Below are positions 26,892 to 40,635 of a stretch of 64,000 nt of DNA, in pieces. The stretch is from Brevipalpus yothersi (taxonomy: Eukaryota; Arthropoda; Arachnida; Trombidiformes; Tenuipalpidae), in the NCBI GenBank assembly GCA_003956705.1, contig QZCP01000019.1, forward strand, positions 11,573 through 75,572. The letters run 5' to 3'. The translations under genes were made by a program, and so were the position numbers. Under the pieces are notes generated by a model, which saw nothing but the letters and a program-made list of their open reading frames with translations, searched no databases and was not told the DNA's origin. Position 1 is the first letter of the stretch. Every line of letters begins with the position of its first letter.

Positions 26892-29100
26892 CCGAAAAAA
26901 GAACAATCAATTGTTTTTGGAGTAAATTCCTCACTGATTTTACTAATTTTATTCTCTTTTGTACTCTTTAAAACTTTCTAGGCTTCTAACGAATGAAACA
27001 TGGAGCACCATCTTTCGGCCGAATCTGTTAGAATATGGAAAGAACTCAACTAGCCAATGTTACTGACCGGAAGTGGGAATTTATTTGATGATGGTGGGGT
27101 TTGGCCATCAAGATGAGCAAAGAATCCAGCAGATCAAGAATTGTGATTGAGAGGACTCGACGGATCACTGAGGTTGTGAAAATTATGAATTAGTTTCCCT
27201 CAGTTCATTTTTCGAGGATTTTATCTAAGAACCAAAGATAACCTGAGAATGTATTTGAACGCTCTTGCATGATTTTGATTTGTTGGATATCTTCGATAAT
27301 TAATTTTTGTGATAAATAATCCATAACTTCCAGCTGTGGGCCTACTCTACATTAATTGGAGAGATACCAGTTGATTATTCTTTTTTGAAATGTTCCCGTA
27401 TAAGATCGAATGTAGCTGTGTTATTTTGTGCCAAGGAGTACACAGTGTATATCGTCCACTTTTTAATCGAGTTTCAGTAGGGTTGCATAGCATTTACATG
27501 TATTTGGAACTTTGTTACAGATCAATAATCATCGTTCTGTTCCGTGGCTGTGAAAATTGACCTTCTTACACATTGTGATCAAGGAGGGAGTAGCCAGTGA
27601 ATATCGAACAGTCATTGTTTTAAAAGGAAAATTGGAATAAATCCTATGTCAGATCCTACAGATGTGAAGGAAATGGTGAAAATTCTGCTGAGTTATCGTG
27701 AGAATAACAGCTCCTTCATCATTATCAATTGGTAAAGATTCAAGCGAAAAAGGATTTGGAAAAAATATATCTCATTGAAATCATAGTCATGCATGGAAAA
27801 GAGTTTCTAGGAATTTTTACTGGCACCTTTTCATGGGATCCGATTCATATTAGTTACTCATAGGATGAAAACAAGGATTCAACGCCAGTCCATCGCCTTC
27901 CACTCTTTCTTTTGCAATTTTAATTTGAAAGATTTTTCAGACACCAATTTTTTCCCTGAGAGAAAAATTCCAAGTGTATTCTACAACGAGGACAATGTAG
28001 ACAAGCTATGGGTGTGTTGAATTGTTTAGCATGATTATCATATATGCCCAAAGTTATCAAATTCACACCCTTGCTGATAAGGATGAGTTTGAGGTTATTT
28101 TTTGTGAAGTTGAGAACATTCATCTCCAGGATAACTATCGACTGCGAAAAAGATGAAAAAAGCAAAACAAAATATAGTTCGAGTTGATTGTAGTTTATTC
28201 TTCTATATCAATCTTGTGTGAGGTGTTTTAATACAGTCGGTGAAAACTTCTTTGTGACGTGATGTGTTCATATGTCGGAGCTGTCAGTGTGTTTTTGTTA
28301 GTAATAACTAGAGGTTGCAACTGATTTTGGATTTTGTCATACATAGAAATCTTCAGGCAGTGAACTATGACTCAAGATTTGAGAGGGTAAAGTCGATGAT
28401 TTTGGTCATCAAATTCTGCATCTGATGTAACCATGAAAGGAACATTTTATTTTACTCTTCTGCTCTGAAGGAAATTATTAGCATTCCTGAAATCAAGGAA
28501 GCCAAATCTTTGATAGAAAAACCAGTCTACATTAGATGAATTACTCAGCAGTTCTAAAATCTCATAGGACAAGTGTTGAAATCAAGAACGATGGTGAACT
28601 GTAACTTTCATGCTCGCCAACGATTCCGATTGAAAACTAGAATAGTGTGCGGATGCGAACAGTTTTCATTCCAAATGATTTCACTCTCTTTTTTCACTTC
28701 AATTGCACTGAAAATGCTCGAAAAATCTATTGTAGTCAAAATGAGTCATATTTTTCGGAGAAATGATCAGAATCGTCAGTCGAATAGCTCGCTGAAATTA
28801 GAAATAATGAGATGGGGAACAATTGGAAGATCTTGGAACCATATTTCCAATCAGAGGTCCGAGTGAAGTCATCATCTGATGAGGGGATATCATTGAGGAA
28901 TTTGAATATACTCTCGCTCTCGGGCTCGATAGCTCGTAGATGGAAATGAATAACAAATACTGATAGTATCTTTATTTGGCTGATTATAGGTAGATTTTGT
29001 TTATTTGTGTGCTGGAAACCAGAATTTGTGGTCCTTCACGTTTTTAACACAATTTCAAGTTTAATGGAACTTTTTTGTTTCAACTTCATTTCTGAAGTCA
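26892..29100. other. Gene-free DNA downstream of the dpr exons
   Basis: No reading frame with a recognisable domain and no clear repeat. The open frames near 27,920 (minus) and 28,573 (plus) show no family features. Confidence 0.5.
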
Positions 29101-29159
29101 TCAGGATAAGTTCAGGGAATTTTTTCAAGATAAGTCAAAAAGGAGGCAAGCTCTGGTGT

Positions 29160-30700
29160 GTGAATATTAGTTGGAAATTTTAATCCTGTTGATTATGAGT
29201 GCTTGGAGCTTGTGAATTCAAACCAACTAGCTATAACTATCAGCCTCTGTGTGCTGTTGGCCCTTCCACACTGAGCATTTGAGATCCCAATGAAAGCTCT
29301 AAAATTGAGCTCCTTCCCATATTAATCACTGATGAATACAAATGAGATGGAAAATGCCTGACTACTATGAATGCTAGATTAAATGTGGAATATCAAAGGC
29401 TCACAAAGGAAAACTGGTAAAATCGAACTCTTAGTAAAAGTTAATCTTAGTCATCTTAGTCATCGATGGGAATTTATCACTATTTTCATCCGCTAGAAAG
29501 TAGTGAATCTTCGACAGAATAGGAGGAGATTTGATCATATAATTGAAAAATATAAAAAAAATTGAACCACATGTTTTTGACCAATCAAGCAGCTATAAAA
29601 TTCCTGACAAACAGCTGCATCATTATTTTTTAGCATATCTATTACTCATATGCCCATTCATTCCCTTTTTTCATGTGTCTATATTTCAGATTACCTGACT
29701 ATAGCCTGGTCTTTTCCTCAGTCGATGTTTCCTTGGGAGAATCGAACAGAATTGATAGAAGTTGAGCCTTCTCATCGATGGATGGTAATTGTAAATCGTC
29801 AAGATATGTCACCGAACAGATTAGATGAATGATGATGATCTGATCAATACCTCAATTCTCCTTCAACATTTTCACGGTGATAAATGTGTGTCTTATGGAC
29901 AAGAATATGGTGCCAAGTGTAAGGATATTCAAGGATTCCGTCGTCATCAACAATTATAATCGAAATTTCTATCAACAATGTAAACTGATCTTTGAATTGA
30001 TTTGAAGCTTACTCATTATTGACAATGATGAACAGTATCAATTGACTTCAACAATTAATCTTCATGACTGACAATAATTATCATCTACATAAGAATCAAG
30101 TGGCTTACAATTAGAATCTCATTTTTGCATGTGACATCGATTAAATCATTTCAATGTACATCTTTTTTCTGATCTTGATCATGATTTGAATTCGAAACAT
30201 CAATCTATGAATTAATACTTTCATTCTATACTCTAATTTATTCTCTGATTGAATTCGGTTATAAGTCTATTCTTTATCAATTGATATTAGATGGTTATAA
30301 TATTTTACACAAGATCATTAATTTTTCACGTATTTGAAAAGGTAAGCAAGAGACTTTTAGAAGATGTCTCCAATAAACGATACATTGACTTTAAAATGTC
30401 ATCTTTTGCTGTGCCAGCTTTGGTTGCATATGAATTTATAATCACAATCTTTATTCGCTCTGAAAGAATAAAAACAGAGGTTTCCTCTTCCCCAGCAATT
30501 TTCTCTATGAACAATCAGTTGAGATATAGTGTTCCCTCAATAGAATGTTGATCTCCTAACATGAAACTCACACATGTAAAATTGGTCAGAAGAAAGCCGA
30601 AAAATGATTTTGCAAGGGCTTGATAACAATCTAATCCCTTTGAAGAAGAATGTGTATCAATTCGTTTTGCCTCATCCAAACTGGATTCCACTCTCATCTT
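29160..30700. repeat. Old non-coding duplicated unit, type A copy 1
   Basis: Shares ordered blocks with 34.85-35.85 kb, for example the CACTGAGCATTTGAGAT/CACTTATCGTTTGAGAT region, GAATGATG-TGAT after a common stretch near 29,830/35,450, and CAATTTTCTCTAT followed by GAGATA-AGTGTTC near 30,500/35,740. Identity is moderate, so the duplication is old. No shared reading frame was seen. Confidence 0.6.
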
Positions 30701-31799
30701 CACTGACCTTCACATATCGTCAGACTCTAGTGGAGAGAAATGTGCAATTTCTTTCCCTTAACAACCTTTGAATTGCCCATCTTCCAATATACCTCAAAGC
30801 CGAGATGGCACAGCACAGCCCATTCAATGATCAATTGCTTGATTCTATTTCAACTGGAGCAATTTACATGACTGCTGTGAATTAGGTCACTGAATCGAGT
30901 GATGAAATGAATTGAGATATAGAATGTTTCGATTTCGGTACTTTGAGCTTCAGAGGAGCTGATGATGAATCTTCGCTGAATTTATAAAATATTCAACGAT
31001 TGACGACGTTACGTTGAGCTCGTAACGAGAAAATGAACGAATTTTCCAGCATGATTCTCAGATTATGATCATTCAATTGAATTCATCCTTCATTCGGTCG
31101 AGCGTCATCATTTTATCACGACAAATATGCGGATGAACCATCTTAATGAGGAGGTATTTCGTACCTCTCTTTGAGAAATCTGCAATTCAAGCTAGTAGAC
31201 TATGAACCCAAGGCATATCAAGCATAGCTGAAGCTTGATCACTCACCAGCTGAGCTTACCTATCGGGAAGCTATGTGAGAGATCAATCGCTCATAAGAAG
31301 AAATGATATGCGCTCCCAAGAAGATATTGCTCTTCCTACAAGATCTCGAACGGAATGTTTCATGAAGAGCCAATCACAATAGAGCTCCTTCTCCTCAATC
31401 CAGTTTGAAGGATTTCTCTCAACGAGGTTTTTCCAGACTGATTTTCATTTTTCTAGGCCTATGTCAAGTGATTCAAGCGATTCTACTCACAATATCAAGA
31501 GTTCAGTTTGAAACTGGATCAACCAATGATTGCTCCCAATTTCTAGGGTAGAGTTGATCATGATTCATTTATTAACCACATTTATACTGGATATCGCGGA
31601 AAATTCGAAAGAAAATCCATGCCAACAAATCAGTTACAGCTGTCTCATGAATCGATGGATATCTTCAGTCAGTTCATCAAGATTTAGAATAAGAGCATAG
31701 GAAGCAAAGACAAAAGTATAGGTATTGATGTATACCTTTTAGTCTGTTTCGTAGGGGATACCACTTTTTCACTATTTGAATATGATATCTCAAATCAAG

Positions 31800-32720
31800 A
31801 ATGAAATTACTGGGAAAAAACTAGGAAATCAAATAGTAAAACTTAGATGGATAGTCATCCATCCTAAAAGCACAGATGCGGAACGGAATAATTCAGTAAG
31901 ATCACAAGTGATTGATGAAGAATAGGTGATGAGTTTGAAACTCAGCATTTTTTTGGGTTCGATACTGTTTTTGTGCCTAAAATGCCGACTGAGTAGTAAC
32001 ATAGGAACCCAAGTCTTTCTGCAAGACATGGGTGGAATTTTACGAATGGATGAAGAGAACCTTTTCATTGAGATGAGCCTAAATGATTCGAGGAGTATCT
32101 TTCACCAGCCTGTTAGGTGGTGAGCAAAAAGATAAATCTCTGTCTGGCTATGCATTGGAGATGATTGATATAGCCAAGCAATGATCTCAAGATCTATGAA
32201 TTTCTCCGTTCATTTTCTGAAAGTCTCGACTTCCGGTGGGAATATTGCCATCTTTCCAGGAGCTTAGAGAAATCATCGGCTTTGTATCTTAAATGGCTAA
32301 GAGGATGAGTTGAGAATACAGCTTACATTGATGAACGGCCCAGCTAGAAAACAATTTTCCAGCTCATTCGATGATGGAATCATGAATCGACCCGTAGTGA
32401 GGCAAACAAATTTTGATGTGTTGACTCTTTTATTTTCAAGTTTCACCACTTCTTCATGGCATTGGACACCTCCTTGTTTCAGTCTGAAACGATTTAGAAG
32501 CTAGCTGAAGCCATCATACATCTTCTCCCTATTGATCTCTAGAAGAACCGAAAATTCTCGAACCAACCAGTGGATGAACAACTACTAGTCCTGAAAGAGC
32601 GTTTGCTTGACCAATTAACATGTGATCAAAAATCGATGACGAGAATCTCTGCTGCTTCAGGGTTCAATCCCAGCGCTTCTGTTGGATAGTTATATTATGA
32701 AAAATTGCTATAATACAATT
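31800..32720. repeat. Old non-coding duplicated unit, type B copy 1
   Basis: Related to 33.1-34.3, 41.7-43.75 and 59.9-61.85 kb. Shared landmarks are a GGTT-GATACTGTTT block, a CACCAGCCTG-TAGG-GGTGAG block at about 32,105, and a GGGTTCAATCCCAGCGCTTC block at about 32,660 that resembles a tRNA T-arm (pol III B box). Confidence 0.65.
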
Positions 32721-33129
32721 GAATGAGCTGACAAGCTTGTTGTTCTATGTTTTTTGCTTATACTTATTCTTCTTCTTTCATCATTACATAGTTTCATTGC
32801 GTATTTTCGATTCACATGCGAATATTCATGAGAAGAGCCTTCAGTTTAGGATCTGATCTTCTACGCTCTAACCTCTTCTCCATGCATCAACATTATTTGG
32901 TCATGAGCAGAGCTGACTTCTTCGTGTTTATAATTCTCGAGATTATGAAGATTAGTCTTATGATCATGGACAATCAGATATGCTATGCATAGCATCAGAA
33001 ATCCTTCGCTTCATTTCAACTGCAACACCGTTGCTGATTTCACAACATTCACTTACGCTACCTCCTCGCACCTACACTAACGATGAATGCTTGGCATAAT
33101 TCAACGAATTTAAAGGATTTTGAACCAAC

Positions 33130-34380
33130 TGGATCAAGAGGATACAGTTAGAGTGGTACAGCCAGAATGGACATCATTCAGTATAGATATCAAGTCCAGC
33201 AACCGAAGTACTATTCCGACATCAAGAGCGAGGCCAATTTTTCGAATATTTCTGATGCCTTCTGTGATGAGTTTTTGAACACCAAAGTTATAAATTGAAA
33301 TGATTTCCATGAATTCGCTGATTAGAAACAACTGGAGTTCGTGACCAAAACGAATTAATTTACAGCATATAGTTGGGCTTACAAGCAAAAAAATGCTAGC
33401 AACTGATATCATAGTGTTGGGTGCGGATTGACTTGAACGTAACTTGGAAGAATAGAAAAACTTCATCAATTTTCTTTTTGAAGTATATCTAGTGTATCAA
33501 TGACTTCGAGACTGACTAAGGAAATCAAAATCAAGCAAATCCAAATAAAAAAACATTCAATGAAAGTTTGATTGGCTGGGACAATAGGAGTCAGACATGA
33601 TGTCTCCCACCAGCCTGATAGGCGGTGAGTGGGAATGAAGAAGAAAGATAACATTTTTGTTCGACAATTTCTCGATGAGGAAAAAGATGGTCCCAGCTAT
33701 GCAGTGGTCGCAAGATCAATGAATTTTTTCGTCTATTATCCGAATATCTTGACCTACTGCGGAAATATTTTCATCTTCTTAGAAGTTTAAGAAATCATTG
33801 GCTTGGTATCCTATGAAAGTCTAACGTGTGAGCTAGGGATTGACCTGATACTGATGAGTAACCCAGCCAAAAATAAACTTTTCAGCTCATTCGAGATAAA
33901 CCAATTTGTTGTGAGTCAGACTTAACTTTTAAGTGTGAACTCCTCCCTTTTCAATGGAAAGTTTTATCGCTCTTCCATTCCATTTCAATATGGCATTGAA
34001 TTGATTCTGATCTACAATCGTCTGAAATGCAGCTAAATGCATGCCATACCTACTACTGTTTGATCACTTGAGGGACTAAAAATTTTTGAACAGACCAGTT
34101 GATTAACACCTTTATAACTTGAGACATTGCCTGCGGGAACAATTAGCATGTGATTATGAATCGATGACTAGAACTTACGTTGCTTCCAGGGTTCAAATCT
34201 CAGCGCTTCTGTTCGATAATTACATCATGAAAAACTGTCATAATCCAAAAATTATGTGAGAAGGAAATTGCACTATAAGACGGGATGATGTTCGTTTTTC
34301 GGTTGGTGTCACTCTTCAGACAAATTCTTAAACAAAATCAAGCATAATCGAACATCTTCACCTCAATCCAGTTTTGGGGA
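33130..34380. repeat. Old non-coding duplicated unit, type B copy 2
   Basis: Contains GATGCCTTCTGTGATGAG (33,255), TGTCTCCCACCAGCCTGATA (33,600), AAATCATTGGCTTGGTATC (33,790) and GGGTTCAAATCTCAGCGCTTC (34,190), all of which recur at 41.8-43.7 and 59.9-61.8 kb in the same order. The end of this copy (AAATCAAGCATA-TCGAACATCTTC at about 34,340-34,370) is the counterpart of the left flank of the Polinton at 44,360-44,381. Confidence 0.75.
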
Positions 34381-34849
34381 TTGTTTTCAACGAAGTTATT
34401 GTTCGAATTAGAACCTGATATCGAACCACATGTTTCGCGTTGACCTTAGACATGTATCTTGCATCGATTCAGATACTCCGGGGAATGTCCATCACTAGGC
34501 CGTGTTAACACTTGAATATTTCAATTCTGTTTGCTTCATTTTTCTCTTTGATTGGCTTCACGATTTGGATGTATTATTGTCATTATCTTCACCATTCGAG
34601 GTTAGTAGTATCAGTTTAGTGGTGATAATATTTACAAATCCAGTGATCCATGGTATTTGATACTGTAAATATGTAGACACCATTCTGTGCTGTGTATGAA
34701 ATTGGTGGCCGATCTCAATGATGGGATGAATATGGATGAGCTTTTAAAGGCGGTAGTGGTGAAAGGATCGGTGGAATAAAATGATAATGGGTTGAATTCT
34801 GTCTGATTCTTTTGCTTTATGCCCATGTGTTAGCAAGAGGATTTTTTAT

Positions 34850-35850
34850 GCATCACCAAGTAGCTACAGCTATCAGGTTGTATGTGCCCTTGTACACTTA
34901 TCGTTTGAGATTCCCATAAAATCCATGGAATGGATGTTCTTTGCTGTATTGACTTACCATTGAATGCAAATAAGATGGAGAATTTATGAGCAGTATTACT
35001 AGAGTTATTTGGGGGAATAGTACAGTACAGAGTTGGATAGAAATGGCAAGATCAAACTTTAAGATCAGTAGATCTTGGTTATCAACGAGGATTTATCACT
35101 GAAAAGGGAGGAATTTTCGTCTGTATGACTTTCAAACCCAATATCGTTGAGCAAATCAATAATTTTTGAATTACATGATTTTTGAACAAGAAAGTAGGTA
35201 GAACAATTAATGATTAATGATCATTCAGTGGGTCATGTATCTAAAGCGTATTTATTACTTCCATACACATTCACCAACTATTCTAAAGTTTATACTCTAA
35301 TTGACCTGGTCACAGCCCTGTCTCTCCCTTGATCAATATTTTCGTAGAAAATTGACCAAAATCGGTAGAAGATTGAATCTTTAAGCGGAAAGTACTAGAT
35401 AGAAATCGTTCATCCTGAATTAATTAGATTTCGGTACAAAACAAATGAATGATGGTGATTCGAATAATGCTGAAAAAGTTCATTCAAAATATTTATAAAG
35501 GTCAGTATGTGCCTGTTGACCAACAATACGATGTCCCGGTCATATACATGTATAGCTTCAATTTCCACCATACCAAACAAGAGTCCCAGTTGGAGATTCT
35601 GAAAAGATTTTCCCCATCATAGATTAGCTTTTGGTTGCCATTGGCTGCTTGCTGAGTGTGATGCACATGAACTTATAATCACCTTTCGCTATGCATGGAT
35701 GAAAGATGCGATTTTGCTCTTTTTTTACAATTTTCTCTATCGAAAGTTCTTTGAGATAGAGTGTTCTAACACCACTACCCTCTTGGATCATTCTTTACTC
35801 TCAGGCTCATAAATGTGTAACGGGTCCAAAGAAGCACAAGCAATCTTATC
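34850..35850. repeat. Old non-coding duplicated unit, type A copy 2
   Basis: Diverged counterpart of 29.16-30.7 kb in the same order and orientation, placed just after type B copy 2. With copy 1 it implies an old tandem duplication of a unit of about 5 kb. Confidence 0.6.
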
Positions 35851-36239
35851 TATTTTTTGATGAAGAATTTGATAGTTATCGGGAGGTATTTTTGGGCTCG
35901 AACCAAAACCTACTCGAAACAGTTTGGCGAAAGCTAAAACAATTGAAAAAACTATTGTGCACTCAATTTTTCACACCCGAAACAAAATCATTAGCTTGAA
36001 CGTAATTCAGTGATTTAGATTCAGGTTCACAGTAGATATGAATGATTGAAAAGAACAAGTAAAGAAGTTCTTGTGAACTCTTCTTTTGATTGATTACAAT
36101 ACCTTTTTATGCCTTGAGCATAGAGCAATTTGAGTGAGTCAAGAGAGTCTCATCATTACCTTAATTAGGAGAATGAATTTTCTCATGGATTCATTTCCTT
36201 GGGATATTGAGTCGGTTGATGTTCACACCGATCTTGAAA

Positions 36240-36330
36240 CGGAAGAGGATATTTCGCGAATGTGATGAGCGAACGAGCAAGCGAGCGACAGAGAGAGCAA
36301 GAGAGAAAGAGCGAAAGAGAGAAAGAATAT
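36240..36330 (+). repeat. Purine-rich GAGC/GAAA low-complexity tract
   Basis: A stretch made almost wholly of G and A with regular C (GAGCGA, GAGCAA, GAGAAA units). No coding signal. Confidence 0.7.
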
Positions 36331-36610
36331 GATGATGATGATCTCATTTCCCACTAGGACTGTTCATTTCCGGAAAGATTATGAATTCATCATGAATCAC
36401 AGGAGATGAATTTCTCTGTTGTATGATATTTTGTGTGACTCCACCCAGTTCCCTTGTCCAATGGCTGGACCCTTTTCCGGTGCCCAGTCAATTGAGTTCC
36501 CAGAGACTGTCCAGGCACACTGAGAAAGGAACGGCGATTAAGTTAATACGAAAAGATAAATACAGAGAGAGAGAGAAGTTGAGTGGAGAGAACAATTATG
36601 TGAAGGGGAG

Positions 36611-36719
36611 AAGCCTGAGCGATCTTAAGAAGGCTGAGGTACCTCGAGAAAGTCTGAGATATTTCAAGGAAGCCTGAGATATAATGGAGAAAGTCTGAGA
36701 TATGATGGAAAAAGTCTGC
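36611..36719 (+). repeat. Short tandem repeat with 21-24-base unit
   Basis: Five to six imperfect copies of a unit built on AAAGTCTGAGATAT, separated by about 21-24 bases. It lies in a region without recognisable genes. Confidence 0.7.
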
Positions 36720-37769
36720 ACTATCCTGGGAATAGCTCACACTTTGAAGGGAAATAAAGGAAAAAGAAGAAATAAAGAAGAAAAAGGAGGAGAAAGAAGA
36801 GATAAAAGGGATGAAAGAGAAGAGATAGCAAGCTCAAGGCTCAAAGCTTTACCTGTAGATCACAATTCTGATGGCTGGTTGACGGAGTTTAGCATTAATT
36901 CACCTGAATTTATGGGAACAAATTGTTTCAATAGGATTTGTTTATGGCTATTGGAGTGTGTATATCTATTAAGGGCGTTTGTTTAGTAGTTGATTGAACA
37001 CTCAATAGTAACGATGATACGAGAAACGACGTGTCTATGGGTGGAATTCGCAAAGAGAGGAGAAGATACCAAAACTTCCAATAAACAAGATGGGAAGATG
37101 AACAGTTCATGCTCGATGCATAGTGGCTGTTACCACTGACACATGCACGTAGATCACCAACCGTTCACAGGTCCTATTGCAACAAGAGGAATGGAAAAAA
37201 TTTCAATTACATAACTCAATCGAGGACAACTGATATGATATGATAATAACTGTCGTTTGAACACAATCGAATCTTCACAAGAACTATTATTAGAGATGGG
37301 ACTTTTCGGATTATGTGGAGAAGAATTGAAAGATAGACATCAGCAAAAGGGTAAAGTTTTGAAAGAGAGAAACGGAGAGATACTAGAAAAAAATAGCACT
37401 GCTCTCAAACGCATATGTGGAGGGAAAGAGAAAAAGGAAAGAGAGAAAACTTCATGATAAAAAAATAGTCAAAAACAGCCATTTTCGGCTCTAGCTCGGG
37501 TTCATTTGGAACTTATTTTTTCTTATTTATTCTTCGATGAAAAACACAATAGGGCTACTTTCAGCTCTGTAGGAAGTTTCGTTCTTGAGGTATCAGTGCT
37601 GACGTTCTGAAGCTTGATTCGGCCAGAAAAAATCTCGAACTCATCGGATCAACTTGAAATTCAGTTTTCCCGGGAGCAAATGCTCCGATCAACTCGTTAA
37701 TATCAATGATAATAGGATGAAATCCTGAATCAATTGGAAAATCCAGAAAAATCATATTTTTGCTCAAAA

Positions 37770-38040
37770 TATCATATCTTCGGAAATAGCTCTGAACACA
37801 TTACAAAAATGACATCATGGATTATTCATCATAAGCATATAGTGCTGATGAAGTTTCAGGTTGCTAACTGGAGGCTTCTTCCCATCACACCAAAAACATC
37901 GATTTTCAAACTAGAAAGACCATATCACTGGAAATCGTTCTGAACACATTATGAAACTTGCATGATGAATCAATCATCTTATGACAGAAATCCTGAGCAA
38001 GTTTCAAGGGGCTAGCTGGAGGCTTTTTTGAGATATGAGC
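37770..38040. repeat. Two diverged tandem copies of a ~140-base unit
   Basis: The sequence CTGAACACATTA, followed by a CATCATGGATT/GCATGATGAAT region and then AGTTTCA-G--GCTA-CTGGAGGCTT, occurs twice, at about 37,790 and 37,930. No function can be assigned. Confidence 0.55.
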
Positions 38041-38179
38041 CATTCATCGCTGTCAACCGCTATGCTTAGGTAGGGAGAGATCGGAGTACCAACCGGAGCA
38101 TCTCTGACTATCCTGCGCATTCTCGAGTATGAGCTAAAACACAACTTACCAAGAGCCTATTAATCGCGCCTTTCTCACA

Positions 38180-38440
38180 TGTTACGAATTCTTGAATGAA
38201 TGCCTCTGGTCCATAGTCAGTGCATATTTCATCTTTCAATCTACCTAGATTATCGCCGCATTGAACCTGTTGCTCATCCTTCTTCCGGAGATAGATGATT
38301 GAATCGGTATCGAAGTACAATGAAGAGCCTGGATGAATTGATTCAACCTTCTGCATCTTGCTCAACAGTTCGAGGAGCGCATACGAAGTGACGAATGATG
38401 CAATAGCGAGTGAAGTATTTGATCTATAGTATAGATCAGA
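38180..38440 (-). pseudogene. Fragment of a second Polinton protein-primed DNA polymerase (motif C part)
   Basis: Read on the minus strand from about 38,440, the frame matches the polymerase of the 44-57 kb element from its NTSLA-ASFVTSYA segment through the catalytic motif C (YFDTDS, intact) to QEFVTC. After that, similarity stops. Identity to the local polB is good but clearly not recent, so it comes from another Polinton copy. The part that should precede it is found at 40,630-40,795, beyond an inserted DNA transposon. No other gene of this second element was recognised nearby, so only a polB fragment survives. Confidence 0.88.
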
Positions 38441-40635
38441 TACTTCTATATATTCATAAACAATATATTCCCTTTACAAAAAAACTAGGCATGAAACCAG
38501 AATGCTGAAGAGACCCTCTTATCTCTCATGATTGATTAGATAAGACTGCATCTCCATCATATATCGAATCCATGCGCAAGTTGGTCAAAAATCAATATAT
38601 TCTCTTTACAAAAAAACTAGACGTGAAACCAGAATACCGATGAGATCATCTTATTTCTCATGATTAATTACATAAGCCAAGGCATATTCTATGCCTACAG
38701 GATAAGTAAAAGTTAGTCAGAAATCAGAATGAGCATCAGGTGCTTATATTTGCATACATCAATGAGAAGGGAATGAGCCTTCCATTGGATTGCTTCTTGG
38801 CAAGTAGGCACCCAATCTTTTATTAGGTGTATGGCCCCTAAATCCTGTGCTGATCATCATCACTGCTACGAAAGCGTGTGAGCAAAGATTCTCAGTTCGG
38901 AGTCCACTTTTACACTTACAATACCATCCAACAACTTGCTCTAGCCCCTGCGCTGCAGGATCCATAAGCACAGACACTTGCCACTCCGTATTCCTCTCGT
39001 GATGTGAGCACATTCGGACACGAAAGAGAGAGCCTCCTGAACTTCGATATTATGATGACCGAAGTTTATGGTAGAGGTCTCACGATGTATCTTGAACAAG
39101 GAGTGATGATAAAATACATTTTAGGTGCATTTTTCATAGGTTTACTCACTGAAAAAAGAATTTATCTCACTTCAAGCTTCAGTTTCATCTCCTCGAATCT
39201 TGCTCTGTGGGAGCCAATAAGTTTGAGACCATACCTGACTGTGGCAAGATAGTAAAGCTCAGTGTTCGCCAACGGTCTGATGAGTTGCTCTCGAGGATTA
39301 TAGAATCTGAATGATCTCTCAATTCTGAGAAGATCCTCTGCTTGAATGAGATGTAAGAGTTTATTCTCTAATCTCATTCTACTGATCATTCGTTGGCAAA
39401 TCTCCTCTTCATGACCTCTATCAGCAACAACTCTTGGGTGGTGTTTGTTGATTACCGCGCAGAGTATTCCGAGCTGTTTCAAGAAGTCTTTGATAATCAA
39501 GTTGTTCAGTAGCTCAGCAGCTATCTTGAACTGCTGCTTCATTCTACCGAATGCGAGCTCCACAATGAAGCGGCTTGAAGCGAGCGAAGCAGCGCGATTT
39601 TGTGCTACTTTCTCTAGACCGATAGATGGCGCGATGAAAAAACAAAAAAGTGGGCGTAACCCTACTAGTCCCTGAAGATAAAAGTAGTTGCCCAGAGACC
39701 AGTTAATGCGCAACTGCGGTCGTCCAGGCAGACTACCTCTATCCAAACCGTAATGCTGGAGGAAGAGACCCTGCCTGCTCGGCAACCAACGACCAACTGA
39801 GGTAACATCGCTCTCGCAAAGATGTGCCTTGATGTCCCGGAAAATTTCAGAGGAACTTTTTTCTACAATATAGGTACCATATGAGAGCAGATGCTTCAAT
39901 ATTGAAAAAAAATGTGACCCCAGGTCAGAACCTGTTTCAGCCTCACCTCTGAGTCATCCATTGGACATTTTGATATAAAGGGATATATTGCTTTCTGACC
40001 AACTTGCGCATGGGTTAGATAAATGATGGAGATGCAGTCTTATCTAATCAATCATGAGAGATAAGAGGGTCTTTTCAGCATTCTGGTTTCACGTCTAGTT
40101 TTTTTGTAAAGGGAATACATTGATTTTTGACCAGCTTGTACCAATGCTATGAGCACGAAATATACCTCATCTTATCTAATCAATCACGTGAAATGAAATA
40201 ATCTTATCAATTTTTTGGACTCCCGCCCAGTTTTTTTGCAAAAGTGAAATATCGATTTCTGACCCAATCGCGCACGGGTCTCCTTCATAGTTCATATGCT
40301 AACTTATCTCATCGGTTGTGAGAGATATGATGATGTTATCACTATCTTGGTTTCAAATCCGGTTTTTTCAGGAAACAATAAATCTATTTTTAATCACCTC
40401 ATCATCCTTTGAATACAATGGAAAACTTCTTATCTTATCTAGTTTTTTGGTCTTTTTACGCTCGATTACACATGATGAGTAAGTTTCAGCGAGATCTGAG
40501 CATGAGCAGTTTTCCCATAGAGGATGGGCATTGTTCTTTCCTTGCAAAACATTGGAATAAATATCGACAAGTATTTCCAACTATCGATACTGCTTTCGAT
40601 AAGTATTTTTTCATTACTCGTACGCCTCTATAGAT
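38426..40635. mobile_element. PIF/Harbinger-type DNA transposon inserted into the polB fragment
   Basis: A block of about 2.2 kb separates two polymerase fragments that are contiguous in the intact gene. At both junctions TCTATA is present (GATCTATA on the left, GATTCTATA on the right), consistent with a short target duplication, although the exact ends are uncertain. The block holds a broken DDE transposase with SWIM domain on the minus strand. On both sides lie repeats of the same family as the foldback element at 12.95-13.89 kb (CTTATCTAATCAATCATGAGA and GCAGTTTTCCCATAGAG). The left repeat block is shorter and more degraded than the right. Confidence 0.7.
38759..39899 (-). pseudogene. Broken DDE transposase with C-terminal SWIM zinc finger
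   Basis: The upstream part (39899 to 39162) has the end of a DDE_Tnp_4 (PIF/Harbinger, IS5-like) catalytic domain: SRFIVELAFGRMKQQF, which carries the final catalytic Glu, then the INKHHP segment. The downstream part (39013 to 38759) in another frame has WYCKCKSG followed by LCSHAF, the CxC-CxH pattern of a SWIM zinc finger. In intact family members both belong to a single protein in this order. Here the frame is broken between 39,160 and 39,013. The N-terminus with the first two acidic residues is not recognisable, and no ATG opens the frame. The gene is a decayed remnant. Confidence 0.82.

Noticed and set aside
39004..39252. Plus-strand frame opposite the broken transposase
   Set aside because: Shadow of the minus-strand transposase sequence.
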